From Heligmosomoides polygyrus polygyrus (Eukaryota; Nematoda; Chromadorea; Rhabditida; Heligmosomidae), in the NCBI GenBank assembly GCA_947396885.1, contig OX377202.1:26040001-26104000 (forward strand): 64,000 nt of DNA, read 5' to 3'. Under the pieces are notes generated by a model. The model did not search any database. It saw nothing but the letters and a program-made list of their open reading frames with translations, and was not told the origin of the DNA. Position 1 is the stretch's first letter. Every line of letters begins with the position of its first letter. Below, in pieces: positions 33,292-45,785 of the stretch. A program made the translations under genes and the position numbers.

Positions 33292-33542
33292 AGTGATCTA
33301 AGTGAGATACGCCGCATCACCCACAGCGAGAGCGGTCGAATGATCTAATCTAAGTGAGGTACGCCGCATCGCCCACAGCGAGAGCGGTCGAATGATCTAA
33401 CCTAAGTGCGGTACGCCGCATCACCCACAGCGAGAGCGGTCGAATGATCTAACCTAAGTTAGGTACGCCGCATCATCCACAGCGAGAGCGGTCGAATGAT
33501 CTAATCTAATCGTAAGTGAGGTACGCTGTATCATCCACAGCG
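33292..33542. repeat. 52-bp minisatellite, about five units
   Basis: Units carry AGTGAGGTACGCCGCATC, CACAGCGAGAGCGGTCGA and ATGATCTAAYCT. The last unit has an 4-5 base insertion (CTAATCGTAAG). Copies are 90 percent or more identical by eye. Confidence 0.9.
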
Positions 33543-33679
33543 CGGTAAAATCTTCCCATTGAACGTAGGAATTGTTGCAGCATGGGGAGCGCATCCTTTT
33601 ACTGTTTGACACAACAGCACCTACGCGCGTTCCTGAGCGTCCAGATTCAGAAGCTGTGCCGCCGACTTCGTGCCATTAG

Positions 33680-34565
33680 CATAAGAAGGCCACTAAAGGG
33701 GTAAGAGCATAAGGGAGACTTTGAGGGTGGGGAACTGACAGCGACCAGGAGGTAGCGACTTGGAGGAAGCATCGGGATGGGGGGGGGGGCGATAGGGGGA
33801 TCAATGAAGTAGGCCAGAAGGTGACACCAAGAAGGGTTTAGGCATTAAGGAGGGACTAGTAGGGAGTTAACAATCAGGGGGGGGGGGGGTGGAGCAATTA
33901 AGAGGATCAGTAAGGGGATCCATTATCACTAAGACAGTACGGATTTAGAAGATGTGACATCGATGACACGCCATGGCGTTCGCTCGCCGTCGTCGTGTGT
34001 GAGCGTGGGAGAGCTACTTAATTGGGGAGAGTAGTAAGGGTTTACCAGGAGAGCGAGCAGGAACAAAAGGAACAACCTGGAGAAGGGGCCAGGACGGGAA
34101 AGCCAGCAAGAAGAGACCAGTAGGGGGTTCAAAGTGGAAACAAAGAAGTGGGCCAGGAGTTGGGACCAGGAGGGTGGGGGAACTAAAGAGGGAAGGGTAG
34201 ACCAGTAAAGGCGGACCTGCAGTTAGATCCAGTAAAAAGAACCGAGTGAGGAGGAACCTGGCTTTGGAAGAGATGTCAACGATACCCGGAAACGCTAGAT
34301 GTTGAGCATGAGAACAGTTGCGGAAGAGCAACCTGTGAGACAGATGTACTGCGCAGAGCAAACCAATGGACGGTCCGGAGAGAATGTCTATGATGAAGCT
34401 ACCGAAATGGCGAACGGCTTGATGCTGATAAAGCGCGCAGCAGGTCCTAGATGTTAGCGAATTTTAAGTTTTACAAAAACTACTATCCATAGGTCAATGA
34501 TGCTGCAAAGTCGCGCGAAGCGCGCAAGTGCGAGACACGCCTTCAGGCGTGTCGGAGCACTTGTT
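33680..34565 (+). repeat. G-rich repeat, family T copy 2
   Basis: Full-length relative of 6340-6870. The G-rich part at 33690-34290 carries GACCAGTAGGGGGTTC, GGGACCAGGAGGGTGG and similar units. A conserved AGCAACCTGTGAGACAGATG segment follows. It ends with a CGCGC-GAA-GCGCG hairpin (34512-34524) and a second, larger hairpin at 34526-34562. Open frames on the minus strand are low-complexity. Confidence 0.7.
34526..34562. other. Terminal double-stem hairpin of family T
   Basis: The outer arms AAGTGC and GCACTT and the inner arms GACACGCC and GGCGTGTC enclose the loop TTCA. The inverted copy at 50556-50592 has the same stems and bulges but loop GTTA read in the same sense. Confidence 0.85.
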
Positions 34566-34569
34566 ATTA

Positions 34570-35250
34570 CAAAGTCTACAGAAAGAGCGGTTGGAAAACA
34601 TCATGAAAATCCTCATGAAAACAAAATTTTCCGTCATGTTTGGAAGAGAAAAAGGTAAACGAGAACTGGCTCGTACGGTTGCATCCATGAAATTGCTCTA
34701 TAATAGTGTGATTTAAGTTCGAATTTGAATGAGATAAAATTTCAGGCTTCATTTACAAAAAAGTCACTGTCCCTTTCCCTATAAGTTAATTACACTGTTT
34801 TATAGTTATGCATCGTCTGATTCTGAAGAAGTTAGATATGTTCGTGGCCCGCAAACACAATTGTGGTGCTGAGTGATGCGTGTATCAATGAGAAATTCTG
34901 TTAACCGTATTTCCATTGAGTTAACTGTGAAAATGGAGTGGCAACAATTAAACTAATTACGAAGCCAAAAGTCTTAACCTTCTTGAAGAAAGGACAGCTG
35001 CTTAAGGCACACTGCGTCACAGATAGAGATCTTCAATACTCTGATATAAGTTCAGGTATACACGACCTTGAATTTTAAACTTATTTTGCCGAAAAAAGTT
35101 CACCACTCACTAATTACAACAACTTCATTTTTTAAAATTACAATTACATTACAATGACACGTCTGCAAAAACAAACTTTGACGCCTTCTTGCAGTCAACG
35201 AAGGCTGGTACAGAACAACTGCTTTGCAGACGTAGCTCTGTAATTGTATG
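34570..35250. other. Spacer, nothing recognised
   Basis: Resembles parts of 32935-33110 at its start. No conserved protein frame was seen. Confidence 0.35.
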
Positions 35251-35254
35251 GCAT

Positions 35255-37770
35255 AAGTCTGGAGAAGAACAGTTTCGCGGAACATGCTACAGCAGGGTGT
35301 AGGCGGCGTTGGTGTCCTCACCAACCGCACTTGGCCGTGATCATCGATTCATACGAGTCCTTGACAAGCCGAATCCAACGATGTCGCTTTGTGCCAGCTT
35401 TAAATGTGTTTATATCGCGTTGGCCCCAATATCCGACTATGACGGCGAAGGGGATAAAGCTTTACGAGGAGCTGGAGGGCTCTATAAGGGAGATCACACA
35501 TTCAACAAGGTGACTGTCGGCGCCTTCAACGCCAAGATCGGGCCACGAAAGTCAGAAAAACTTCACATCGGAACCCACGGTTTGGAGTGGAACAAGCAAA
35601 GTGAAAGGCTGTCTGTAGCGACCAAGATCAACCACGAAACCTCGCAGCTTCAGAAGCCTTTCTCTCTGCGGTGGTACTGGAAATTCCTCGGTGGCCAGTT
35701 CCACAACGAGATCGACCACATCATCTTCAACCGCAAGTACTGCCTGACCGACGTTTCCGTTGTCCCTAAGTTCTACACGGGATCGGACCACCGTCTCCTT
35801 TGCGCAAGGTTCCGCTTTTCGCGTCAAGGAGAGAAGGCCGTGAAGTTTAAGAAGAGGAGTCCCAGAACGACCATCAACTGGGACCTTTACACCTCTCTTG
35901 CCGGCCTTTTCTGAAGATACTGTCATGAAGAACATCGACAAGGAATACATCCGCTTCGTGCACCTTTCACGGTAGAGAAAAGGGAGCCGGGAGCTTGAAG
36001 ATCACCGAAAGACGTCTATCTCCGGAAACTCTCGAGCTCATACGCCAGCGTAGAGCACCACGGGCATCAGGCAACTACCAACTGACGCCCGAGCTTGCGA
36101 AGCTATGCAAAGAGACGACAAAGGAAGATCTTAAGGAGAAAATGGCTGAAGTGTTGCCTGAACCTGCAGAGGGAGGTTTGAGCATCCTCAATGCCCGCCG
36201 GAACTTCGCCAACATCAAGACCACGATGACCGCTCTCCAACGTCCTGACGGAACCGACACCTCTTCCTGAAGGACCATGGAGAAGGTCATCCACGACTTC
36301 TACTCCGATCTCTTCGATAGCCACGCCCATCTGCCCCCACGCCATCTTCCGCAGGATGGATACGTCGTCCCCTCTGTTCTCCCTTCCGAGATCCGACACG
36401 CCATCTCGTCGGTGAAGAAACGTACAGCACCTGGTCCCGACAGGATCATACCCGAACACCTGAAGAATCTCCCGCCAGCGCTCATCAACACCCTGCGCGG
36501 CTCTTCACGCGCTATCTGTCGGAGTGCAAGGTTCCATCTCAGTGGAAGACCAGCAGGACCATCCTGCTGTACAAGAAGGAAGACGTTCACAACATTGACA
36601 ATTATTGCCCGATCTGCCCTCTGCCCGTAGTTTACTAGCTGTTTACTCCTGTGATCCTGAATAGGATTAGCAAAACGCTGGACGAAGGACAGTCATGCGA
36701 ACAAGCAGGATTTCGGAGAAGAATCATCGCGATCTACCACATAAATACCAAAACGAAGCTCACCGAAGTATAGTGAGAGTACAATCTGCCGCTGTGCCTT
36801 ACGTTCATCGACCTGAAGAAGGCGTTACTCCATCAAAACTGAAGCGATCTTCAAAGCCCTGCTCACTCATGGCTTTCCTACTCAGTACATCAGAGTCCTT
36901 CGAAAGCTGTACAGTGGATTCAAGATCTCACCGTTCTACAACGACGTCGTCATCGACGTAAAGAGAGGGGTTCGGCAGGGGGATACCATATCCCCGAAGC
37001 TCTTCAGCGCCACTCTCAAAAATGTCATGCGCGAATTAGAATGGAAAGACATGGGAGTGAAAGGCGAAGCGAAAGCTCGCCGACTTCGATCGTGTATATG
37101 AAAACGTTGGACTGCAACTAAATCTTACGTAGACGATGTTCATGAGGAACGAACGAGTTTCTAATGCCCAATTCTCGCTCAACGGAACGAACATCTCCGA
37201 ATGCCCTAGTTAGTGTATCTGCGTCGAAAAGTCATTATTGCCAACGACCTAGCGTTAGAGCTGAGTAGGAGGAAACGCGCAACATGGAGCGCTTTCAATA
37301 GCGTCGGAGAAGTCGCGAAGAAGACGAAGAACGTCCGACTCCGTGATCACCTCTTCGTCTCCACGTTTTTCCTGCTCTAACATACGCCTCAGAGACCTTG
37401 GCACGAAAACAGGCGATCATCTTCACGCAGCGTGGAATCGAGAGGACGATGCGGAGTGATACGACTCACGCAATTTGTCCGAAATTAGGTGGGCCGCCCG
37501 TAATGCGCTTCACAGACACCAGCTGGACGAGAGCTGTTACCGACTGGATTCCGCTGGATGTTAAAGGACATCAGGATGCCCATCAACGCGTTGGTCGGAC
37601 CTCTTCGCGAAATCCCTGAACGATCGATGTGACGCTATCTTCGTGTCCCTCGAGCGAGGAGGATCCATTGGAGCACGCGACAGGATGAGTGGAGACGGTG
37701 CTGGCGCCCGCTCAAGCAAGTCGATTATCAACGGAAAGACAGATGACATAGGTGATACAGGTGAGAAAGG
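35255..37770 (+). mobile_element. RTE-type non-LTR retrotransposon, 5'-truncated pseudocopy (RTE-B1)
   Basis: The element enters within the endonuclease at GVGGVGVLTNRTWP (about 35297-35340). It continues NAKIGPRKSEKLHIGTHGLE, then NEIDHIIFNRKYCLTDVSVV and YTGSDHRLLCARFRFS. The linker is followed by the reverse transcriptase, with FYSDLFDSHAHLPP, AISSVKKRTAPGPDRI, QAGFRR, TFIDLKKA (after a frameshift) and RGVRQGDTISPKLFSATL at about 36968-37015. The C-terminal part has QRGIERTM and [14 protein letters not shown], ending near 37755 in a GGTGATACAGGTGA tail. Several frameshifts and stops occur, and the FADD catalytic box expected after 37060 is missing (ECKDMGVKGEA-like text runs into unrelated frame). 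RTE elements copy themselves by target-primed reverse transcription; this copy cannot. Confidence 0.85.
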
Positions 37771-37849
37771 TATCAACAATAACTGTAACTCATTACGCAG
37801 TTTGACAGCTATAGAACGTTTGTTGCGGAAGAATTATTGGACTTGATCA

Positions 37850-38420
37850 GAAAAAGATACCGCTCTGCAACTTCTCTCCAGAATAAGTAGAATTTTGGCT
37901 GTTTATTGCATTTCCATTTCCGCAAAGAAGGTAGTGGTCGTCCCGCAGTTCCCCTTTAGGTTTCTTCTTGACTAATCTCTTTATATGTGACCAAACGGAT
38001 TCCACGCGTTGACTACGTACGCCTGCTTTAGGATCAACGAAGTTCTCCTTCTGATTCACAGTGCTATGATCATATCCGAGATTTTTCAAATTGGAATAAC
38101 CTTTCCATGATTCTGTGTATATGGTTGTGCCTGATAGTACATGTTGCAACACTATATTATCTAGTATAATCGATTCGCGAGTGGATGAAACTTAAACAAA
38201 CATTTTTTTGGAATTTTTCTTAATGCCACCAACTAGCCAGCTGCATCGGACTATTCTCGCTTCGTAGTTCTTCCTTTTTATAATGAGTGTTTCGTCTATT
38301 TAGGCCATTTTGTTTTGTCCTCTGCTTTTTCGTGGTTGATCTTCATCAAGAAATGATTCAACGAGTATATCTCGAAACCACTGGCCCCGGTTACGTCTGT
38401 GACCTAACATTGCTTTGCTC
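37850..38420 (-). pseudogene. Merlin/ISXO2-like DNA transposase relic
   Basis: Minus-strand translation gives WFRDILVESFLDEDQPRKS, then after a stop IDETLIIKRKNYEARI with the first acidic residue. WLVGGIKKNSKK and GTTIYTESWKGYSNLKNLGY follow, then VNQKENFVDPKAGVRSQRVE and SVWSHIKRLVKKKPKGE. The order IDET...G..I.S..W..Y..L...GY.H..VN....FVD......VE..W...K is that of the ISXO2-like transposase domain, found in eukaryotic Merlin transposons and bacterial IS1016 relatives. The middle acidic residue is Glu (TESW) where Asp is usual. The stop just before IDE and the absence of an N-terminal part mark it as a relic. Confidence 0.75.
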
Positions 38421-40080
38421 TATGAGATGATACTCCCACATCATGAATGAATAGAAATGATGCTGGAAAAATCTCTCTTCGAGAACATTTTAGCTTTTCA
38501 GAGAAGATGTATTTTAAATGTCAGATTTTTTAACTTTTCCACTTCTCTCACACTCCCTGCGATAACATTCACATTTCTTACGGTCTACATGATTTTCTGC
38601 TCCAAGCTAACTTGAAAGTTTAAGGGAATAGTGGCATCGCGGGCAGTTTCTATTCTTCCACATTTAGCCTCTATCGGCCGAAAAAATCGTCAAAGCCGTC
38701 CTCGGTCTTTGTGTTCAAGCTGCTCCATGTATTGATCAAATCGAATGCCTTCAGAGTTTTTAATTTGAGCATTCAAAAAGCGATCTCCAATCGAGAAGTC
38801 TCGAAGCACGAAACCGCCAAAACCTCAGCCACGGCAGATCATGCCCTATAGCCGATCAAAGGATATCGTGATACGGCTCGACCGCACACAAATTCTGTAA
38901 AGAAATGACGCTGAGGTGACGCAACTGGCGAACCGGTCAAGCGTATCTACTGCGTTCTATGTGGCGGCGTAGATATTCACACGTTTAATTCCCGCCCGAT
39001 GTTGAGTTTGCCAGGGTCCTGTACCTTAACACTAGATAACAGTTCCCTCTCATTGCAACGTGTATTACACGTTCATACGCATCAGGCCCTGTGCGACGTG
39101 GTAGATGCCACGTCAGTTTATTCGAAACCTACATTGAAGAAAATGGAGAAGGGAAATCCTGCCCCGCGTGCTATCATTGCGTTCCCTTCCATTATTATTT
39201 TTCACTCGGTGCTTATCTCGGATCTGGTATATTGGTCAAAATTTCTGCACCACCGATTTGCGCCGTCTTCGTCATATTAGTGCATCCTGTAGCAGGTATC
39301 GCGTCATTTTCTTACTTTAGTGGAATCCTAGAACTCAGGTGGGCAACACCAAGAAAAGCGCAACATGTTGTGTCATCGTGATTTAATCATCGAAGAAATT
39401 CATTCATACCTGGCAAGGAGTGCCCCTAACCGTACCCCTAGAGATCACCTTGAGCTGGTGATTTCTTTTGGCATGTTAGTTCCACCTCTAATACATGTTT
39501 CTACGCAAACACTCTACAACGTCGCGCGTGGAGCGTGAAGTACCCCATGTTTTCTATACGATACACGCGTGTTTAAAGTGGCCAGACGAGAAATGGGTGC
39601 AATCTATACATTCGCTTACTGAACTGATCAAGCTGAAGCAAAGAATCCTACTTCTATTAAGGTGATGGCATGACTAATACGATAATGAGGATAAGTATGG
39701 ATTCTCTAACTCTGAGTCAGAACAATATGACAACGATCTACATAACATTCTTGGCTGAAACAATGCTTTCTTTCCATTGTCTTCTTGGTCTCAATCATCG
39801 ACAACGGGAGTAATTGCCAGTGATGCCTATTGATGACAGCGAGCACGGTTTTTCAGTTTTCTTTTGGTAGTAAGAAGTCCAACACTACGCTTAGCGTGTA
39901 ATCATGAGCTTGAAGCTTTGCATGAATAGAAATATCGAAACCTGGTAGAGACCGCTAATAGGGATAGTAGCTGCTTCCTATATACGCACAGAGACGGCCT
40001 CTCCTCTCCAAATGGTTGACATTTGCCACTACCTTATACGCTTCTCCCTTCATGTTCACTCCCCTTGCCCTGCAGCTAAT
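38420..40080. other. Spacer with few features
   Basis: A SINE-like piece is possible at about 38905-38990 (GACGCAACTGGCGAACCGG and a later TTAATTCCCGCCC). Frames at 38999-39381 overlap each other and show no domain. Confidence 0.35.
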
Positions 40081-40084
40081 CCTC

Positions 40085-40190
40085 AAGCAGCTAGCGGTGG
40101 CGGTAGTTGTACCAGGTGGTTAACATGGTCGTGACCCGGGTCATGAACCTTCGCATTTTTGCAGCACCAGATTTGAGCATTCCCTATAAT
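40085..40190 (+). repeat. tRNA-derived SINE-like copy (degenerate)
   Basis: CTAGCGGTGGCGGTAGTTG and GGGTCATGAACCTTCGCATT with TTTTTGCAGCACCAGATTTG match the head and tail arrangement of the SINE family. Confidence 0.45.
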
Positions 40191-40439
40191 CAAGTATGTT
40201 GGTTTGCGCTCATGTGATATGTACTGCATTGACAATTATCTAAAAATGTTGGTTCACTTATCGGTTGATACCCAAAGACCTTGGATATAACACTATGAAT
40301 AATACCATATTGCGCGGCATCATAAGCTCAAGAAGTTGAATTCGTTCTTCAGAAATGGAGCAGCAGTTCTCACCTCCTAGAACTATCCTAGCCATAATAG
40401 TCAAACTTGTAAAAAAAATTTACCGAGGGCTTTCGACCT

Positions 40440-41090
40440 ATCTAGCCTTTCTCGGCGGCCGATTCATAGAGGCGTTGCAGTTTTGAGTAAAATAAGGTCG
40501 ACACGAGCATATGCTGAATGTCAGTAAAACAAAACTTATATCCAGCATATGCTCCGGCTTGGAGGAACAGCCTTGATCCTTAAAGGACACGAAATGAACG
40601 AAGAGAGGATTGCACCGGTACAGTATGAATGGTCGATTTTTATATAGATGTTTATAGGAGTGTGTAAACTCCTAACAAAACGTCAGAAGCCATCTAGTCT
40701 TAAAGGATCTAAACGGATTTAGTCATCATTTCTAACTATTCGTTCATTCAACCTTGCATTCTTGCATTCCTGTTGTGATTGCTGTGCAGAGAAATAATAC
40801 GCACTTTCAGCAAATTTCTGGCACCGCACTGGCCGCCTTCGACGACAGTGGTTGTGGGAAGGAAAAGGGATGTCTTCAACGTCCCGAAGGCTGCGAGACT
40901 TCGAAGACCTGCACGATACAATTCAGTTTTAAGGTATGACTTCAGCTGGAAACGTCTAACACTGTAGGAGTAACTGCTGTTACAAAACGGTAAATTTTGA
41001 GCAAAATGCTTCAAAATTGCCATAAGGTGAGACCTATTTCTGCGTTCCTTTGTAACTATTGCTCTGTCGATTTAGATTTGACATGTGACT
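40440..41090 (+). repeat. Block R2, second copy of R
   Basis: Colinear with 10940-11560, with an extra stretch at about 40600-40740. It lies between Q2 and the second DOMON gene, mirroring R1. Confidence 0.7.
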
Positions 41091-41785
41091 CAAATGAACT
41101 TTCGCCCTCTCCCTCAAGGTCAACCTTCACCCACCTCCTCCTTGATATAGTGCACTTAACACATTACCAGATATTTTGTTATATTATGCATATTATATAT
41201 CCATCGATCTTTCTCCCTTAAAAATCCCGTCTCTCTTTTTATTGAAAACCAATGCGAAAATGTAGTGCTGAAAGAGGCAGGTGGGTTGCAGAAGAAGCAC
41301 TCATTGCTCCTTTATTACGAACCAGCCTGCTCTTTCTGTGTGAGCTTGGCATGTTCACACGCACAGTGCGTTGGTATAGCCACAGCTGCGAAGGTAGCAT
41401 CCTTTTCAAAACGACCAAAAAATCGAACTCGGTGAACTGCGAGCACAGCAAAAGGCGATTCGAGGCCGCCTAAAATCTCGCAGCACCCTTTTCGGCGGTC
41501 TCAGCTGGGTGCAAAGCTTGACTAGCTAGCCAAGTTGTACTTCAGTGAAAAAGAGCAGCGCTGCAAGACTTCATTCCCCTGGTGACGAGAGATTCCCATC
41601 TCTGCAGCATCTGATACAGTGAAAGGCAGCTAAAATCTCAGAACCTAACGAGTCTGTGGAAACTAAAAAGAATGAGGACGACGATTTGTACTTACCACCG
41701 TGCATTACTGCACAAAATGCATCCGTTGAGAAACCGATGATGCAAGACAAGAGGATCGAATGCGACATCATGGAGATCGGGACAA
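41090..41785. other. Spacer, nothing recognised
   Basis: Short frames at 41252-41473 and 41656-41922 lack recognisable motifs. The end of the second runs into RTE sequence. Confidence 0.35.
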
Positions 41786-42865
41786 AAATACTACACTTCC
41801 TACACGCCCCTCACGATTACAAAAAAGGATTCTCTCGGAAAATACGACATCAGCGAAATAGTCGGCGTTGGTGTCCTCGTCAACACGCACATGGCCGTGA
41901 ACTTCGATTCGTACGAGTCTGACAAGCCGAATCAGACGGCTGCGACCCAATCGATGCGCACCTTGTACCTGGAGCTGGAGATGTCCTATAAGGAGCATCA
42001 CACCTTTCACAAAGTGATCGTCAGCGACTTCAACGCCGCGAATGTCGCCTGAAGAATTTCACATCGGAACCCACGGCTTGGAGTGAAACGAGCAATGTGA
42101 GAGACTGTCTAAGCTCCTTATGTTAACCAAGATTACCCAAAAACTCGGAGCTTCAGAAGACTCATGCTCAACAACGAACCAGTCGATTGCACCCTCTGCA
42201 CCCTCCCGCCTTGGGGTCCTGACTGTCTGCGTTGTATATTTCCTGTGCTATCTTCTCTTTACTCATCCTCCACCCCTCTACGCACATTCTCGCTTGGTAA
42301 CTCTCGACGTCGCGATGCACAATGCACGACTGGCATTGGCTGCAAAGTTGCTGCCGCATGCGACTCGCCAACACGGCGCCATCATGAGCCGGTGCCCTAT
42401 AGGCCCGTTTATATTTCCATCATCGTATAACGCTGCTTTAGATGACAGAGTGCAGTCGGAACAGCCGGCAACGCGATCATTCGATTACGCACGATTGCGT
42501 ACTGTGGACAAGTGCGAGTCCACACTGCGAAGATCAAGAATATGAAGAGCAGCTATACTGCCCCCAATGCACTGCGATTAATGGCATCACGCCCACTCCG
42601 AAAGCGACGCGATCCGACGTTGAGGCTCACACGATTCATCCGGCGTGTCGAAGCTGGGCGACGCGGTCAATCAGTTCGGCCTCAGTGTGCAACCATGACG
42701 TCGCTTGGTGTCAAAGTATAAACGAGGTCTTAAGTGCCAAAAAGTTTTTCCTGATTGACGCCTCAGTTGCTACATAGTTTTTCGCAGGATCGGACCACCA
42801 CCTTTGCAAAACGTTTCTATTTTGCGAATATGGAGGAATTCCGCACGATTCAAGAAAAGGAGTAC
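41785..42865 (+). pseudogene. RTE-B2 endonuclease part, interrupted
   Basis: Translation reads VGVGVLVNTHMAVNFDSYES, YKEHHTFHKVIVSDFN and HRNPRLGV, matching RTE-B1 at 35297-35600. After an unrelated insert at about 42165-42730, RTE-B2 resumes with LIDASVAT, a stop and FFAGSDHHLCKTF at about 42735-42830 (RTE-B1: LTDVSVVPKFYTGSDHRLL). The reverse transcriptase part follows only at 45786-46250, because RTE-A has inserted between them. The element is dead. Confidence 0.75.
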
Positions 42866-45785
42866 TAGTACGACCGTCCCATTCATGTGCCACCTCATTG
42901 CGGCGAAGGGGTGAACCACTTGTGATGGCCAACGGCACAAATGGTCACGTAGAACGCGATGACTTGTCGTGTATGAGCGGCTCTCATGTATCCCTGGCCA
43001 GGAACATGTGAGTAACCAGACTACCGCCATGGCTCACACAAATGCAGCCGAACTCCAGTCCTCCGCGAACCGGAGGTGGACTTCTACGACGTCTTTTGCA
43101 TCCACCTCCGGCGAGTCGCCATCTAATCTCGGAGTTAAACTGTGAGGACGTCATTGGAATCGGACTACCGGAAACCCCTCCTACCACACCACATGGAAAC
43201 TGCCTGTTCATCTGCACTTATAATTGTCGTACGATAGCATCTGAGAAGGATCTTCGGACACTGCTTTATAGAAGCCGAAACATCAAATACGACGTTATCG
43301 CCCTGCAGGAAACGAAAGGCAGAACGGAAACCATAAGAAGGACCTACCACAATGAGCTTCTCATTATCGGAGCAAAGGTGGACAGAAAGAATATTGGCGG
43401 AGTTGGATTTCTCGTCAATTCGACAGTGCACCACCTAGTAGACTCTTACAAGATCATCAGTCCGCGAGTAGCTGTTCTTCGTCTGGAAACCAAAGATCAA
43501 GGAACCATCATAAGTGGATATGCTCCAACATCTGCGGCCACAGATGAAGAAAAGGAGGAATTCTACAAGCTGTTCGAAAGGACGAGAAGAGCTACTACAA
43601 AGTTGTTGTTGGTGACTTTAACGCCATCGTCGGTACGAATGATCACGACGAATGGAGGCTAGGACCACATGGAACTTCCTCAAGGAACGAAAACGGAGAG
43701 CGCCTGATAGACTTCCTTTCCGCATGCCGTCTCTTCCATGGAAATCCTATGATCAAAAAGCCTTCAAACTGGCGATTGACTTGGGAAAGCCGGAATGGAG
43801 AAATACGTTCGGAGATCGACCATGGTCTTACAAAGAGAAGCTGGAGTCTGTTCGACGTTTCCGTGCTGCCTTCACCTCGGCACCGTCTTGTCCGCGCGAG
43901 GCTGACTCTCAAAAAGAGGATGTTCAAGCGTGACACTCATAAACCGGCACCGGTGAGAATCCCCACATTCAAGTCTGAGGAGTTGGAATATGCAATAAAG
44001 TCGTATGATTGGAATCTTCTTGAAGATCCATTGGAAGACTACGACCTTCTCTCCAAAGGACTGTTGAAATGTGCTAGCAACTCTTGCGGAGCCACATCAC
44101 CGTCTGTTTCAAGACTAAACGCACCTGCGATTAAACTCTTGGAGCAAAGAAGAGCTGATAAACTGGATCCTAATGCTTCCCATCTGGAAAAAGTCACCAT
44201 CTCGAAGGCCTGTCGAATTGCAGTGAAGGAGTCCATTCAAGCCTACAGAAGATTGAAGCTATTAGAAGCCGCTGGGAAAGATTCAAGCATAAAGCGCTGC
44301 AATCGAGATCTCTGTTATCAGAAGGCAATAATGTCAGCCCTTGTGGATAAGGATGGAACAATGCAAACGTCTCGAAGAGCGATGGAAGCCATCGTTCAAG
44401 AATTCTATACAGATCTGTTTCGTTCTTCCATCACTGTCCCAAAATGCTTGATACTGAGAAAGCACTTCCCATTTTGGAATCAAAAGTTGCTCATGTCTTC
44501 AGAAGGATGAAACCAGGCACTGCTCCCGGGTTCGATGGCATTTCTGCTGATCTCCTTCGTGCGGGTAGTATCCTCTGCTTCCTTCTTGCCAAGCACTTCA
44601 ACCATTATCTTCGACTTGGTAGGATTCCGGACTCATGGAAGGAATCGAAGACAGTTCTTATCATCAAAAAAGGTCAGCAGCAGGATATCAACAACTATCG
44701 ACCCACCAGTCTTCTGTCGGTTCTGAACAAGATGATCACCAAGATATTGCGTAACCGCATGGAGCGTTGCTTGGATGACTATCAGCCAGTGGAGCAAGCA
44801 GGGTTTCACAAGAATTCCTCCTGCATGGGCCATACTCAAACTGTCTCACAACTTACCGAAAGGAGCCGCGAATACCACCTCCACTTGTTCTTGTCTTCGT
44901 GGATTATCGGAAAGCGTTCGACTCTGTGGAAATTAACGCCATTCTGAACGCGCTTGGCATGCTGGTATAACATCGCCCTACATCCGACTTCTCGACGAAT
45001 GCTTCTCGAACACATCAAGTACCATCCAGTTGTTCGATTGAAAACTTAAAAACTCAGGAAAGGAGCACGGAAGGGGGACACGATTTCTCTTAAGCTATTC
45101 ACAGCGGCACTTCAGGATGTCATGAAAGACTTGAACTGGGACGATAAAGGCTACCTGTGGACGGTAACAGCACGACAGAAGTCGAGGAGATGTTGAACGA
45201 GCTCAATGCGGCAGGTATGAAAATCGCATTGGACGATTATGTCCAAAACGCAATTTATGTTCAACCACTGTTGTGACACGGAACTCGTAAGGTTAAATGG
45301 AGTCGCTCTACAGCATTTAGACTCCTATGTCAATCTGGGAAGAGAGCTGAAACGACCTTGCTCCTGAAATCGCCCGCAGGAGACGCGCTGCATGGGAAGC
45401 TTTCAGTGCGATTCGCGAAGTCACCGATCAGGTCAAAGATGTTCCTCTCAGGGCCTCAATATTCAACGCCTCTGTACTGACTGCGATGTCAGTACAGAAG
45501 CATTGAAGAAACCTGGTTCGACAACTACACAATCCCCTGAGCAAACCACGCATCGTGCACTGGAGAGATGTTTCCTGATGACGAGCCTTCGTAGGCAACG
45601 GCAAGTAGGCCTACGAAACTCGGAGCTCAGGGAGAAGTCGCAATTAGCAGATCCGCTGCAGTACATGAAGAAGTCCAAATGTCGCTGGGCCGACATCTGC
45701 TTCGACAAAAGGACGACAGATCTCCGCTTAGAAGACCTCCAGCCGACAAAAGGACCAGAAGGGCAACGGAGAAGGGTTATCACAT
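42865..45785 (+). mobile_element. RTE-type retrotransposon, near full length but dead (RTE-A)
   Basis: The endonuclease begins near 43042. It has CTYNCRTIASEKDLRTLLY, YDVIALQETKGRTE, GGVGFLVNSTVHHLV and GTIISGYAPTSA. A frameshift near 43605 leads to VGDFNAIVGTN, then GERLIDFLSACRLFHG and RSEIDHGLTKRSW, with a small deletion before HRLVRARL. The reverse transcriptase has FRRMKPGTAPGFDGISADLL, TVLIIKKGQQQDINNYRP, QAGFHKNSSC, FVDYRKAFDSVE (about 44896-44930) and GDTISLKLFTAALQDVMKDL. The FADD active-site box is deleted: VDGNS at about 45160 runs straight into EVEEMLNELNAAGMKIA. The C-terminal part (SKCRWADICFDKRTTD) ends near 45785. It lies inside RTE-B2 and is therefore younger than it. Confidence 0.85.

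Noticed and set aside
33292..33542. CRISPR-like array
   Set aside because: Contiguous 52-bp tandem units without spacers.
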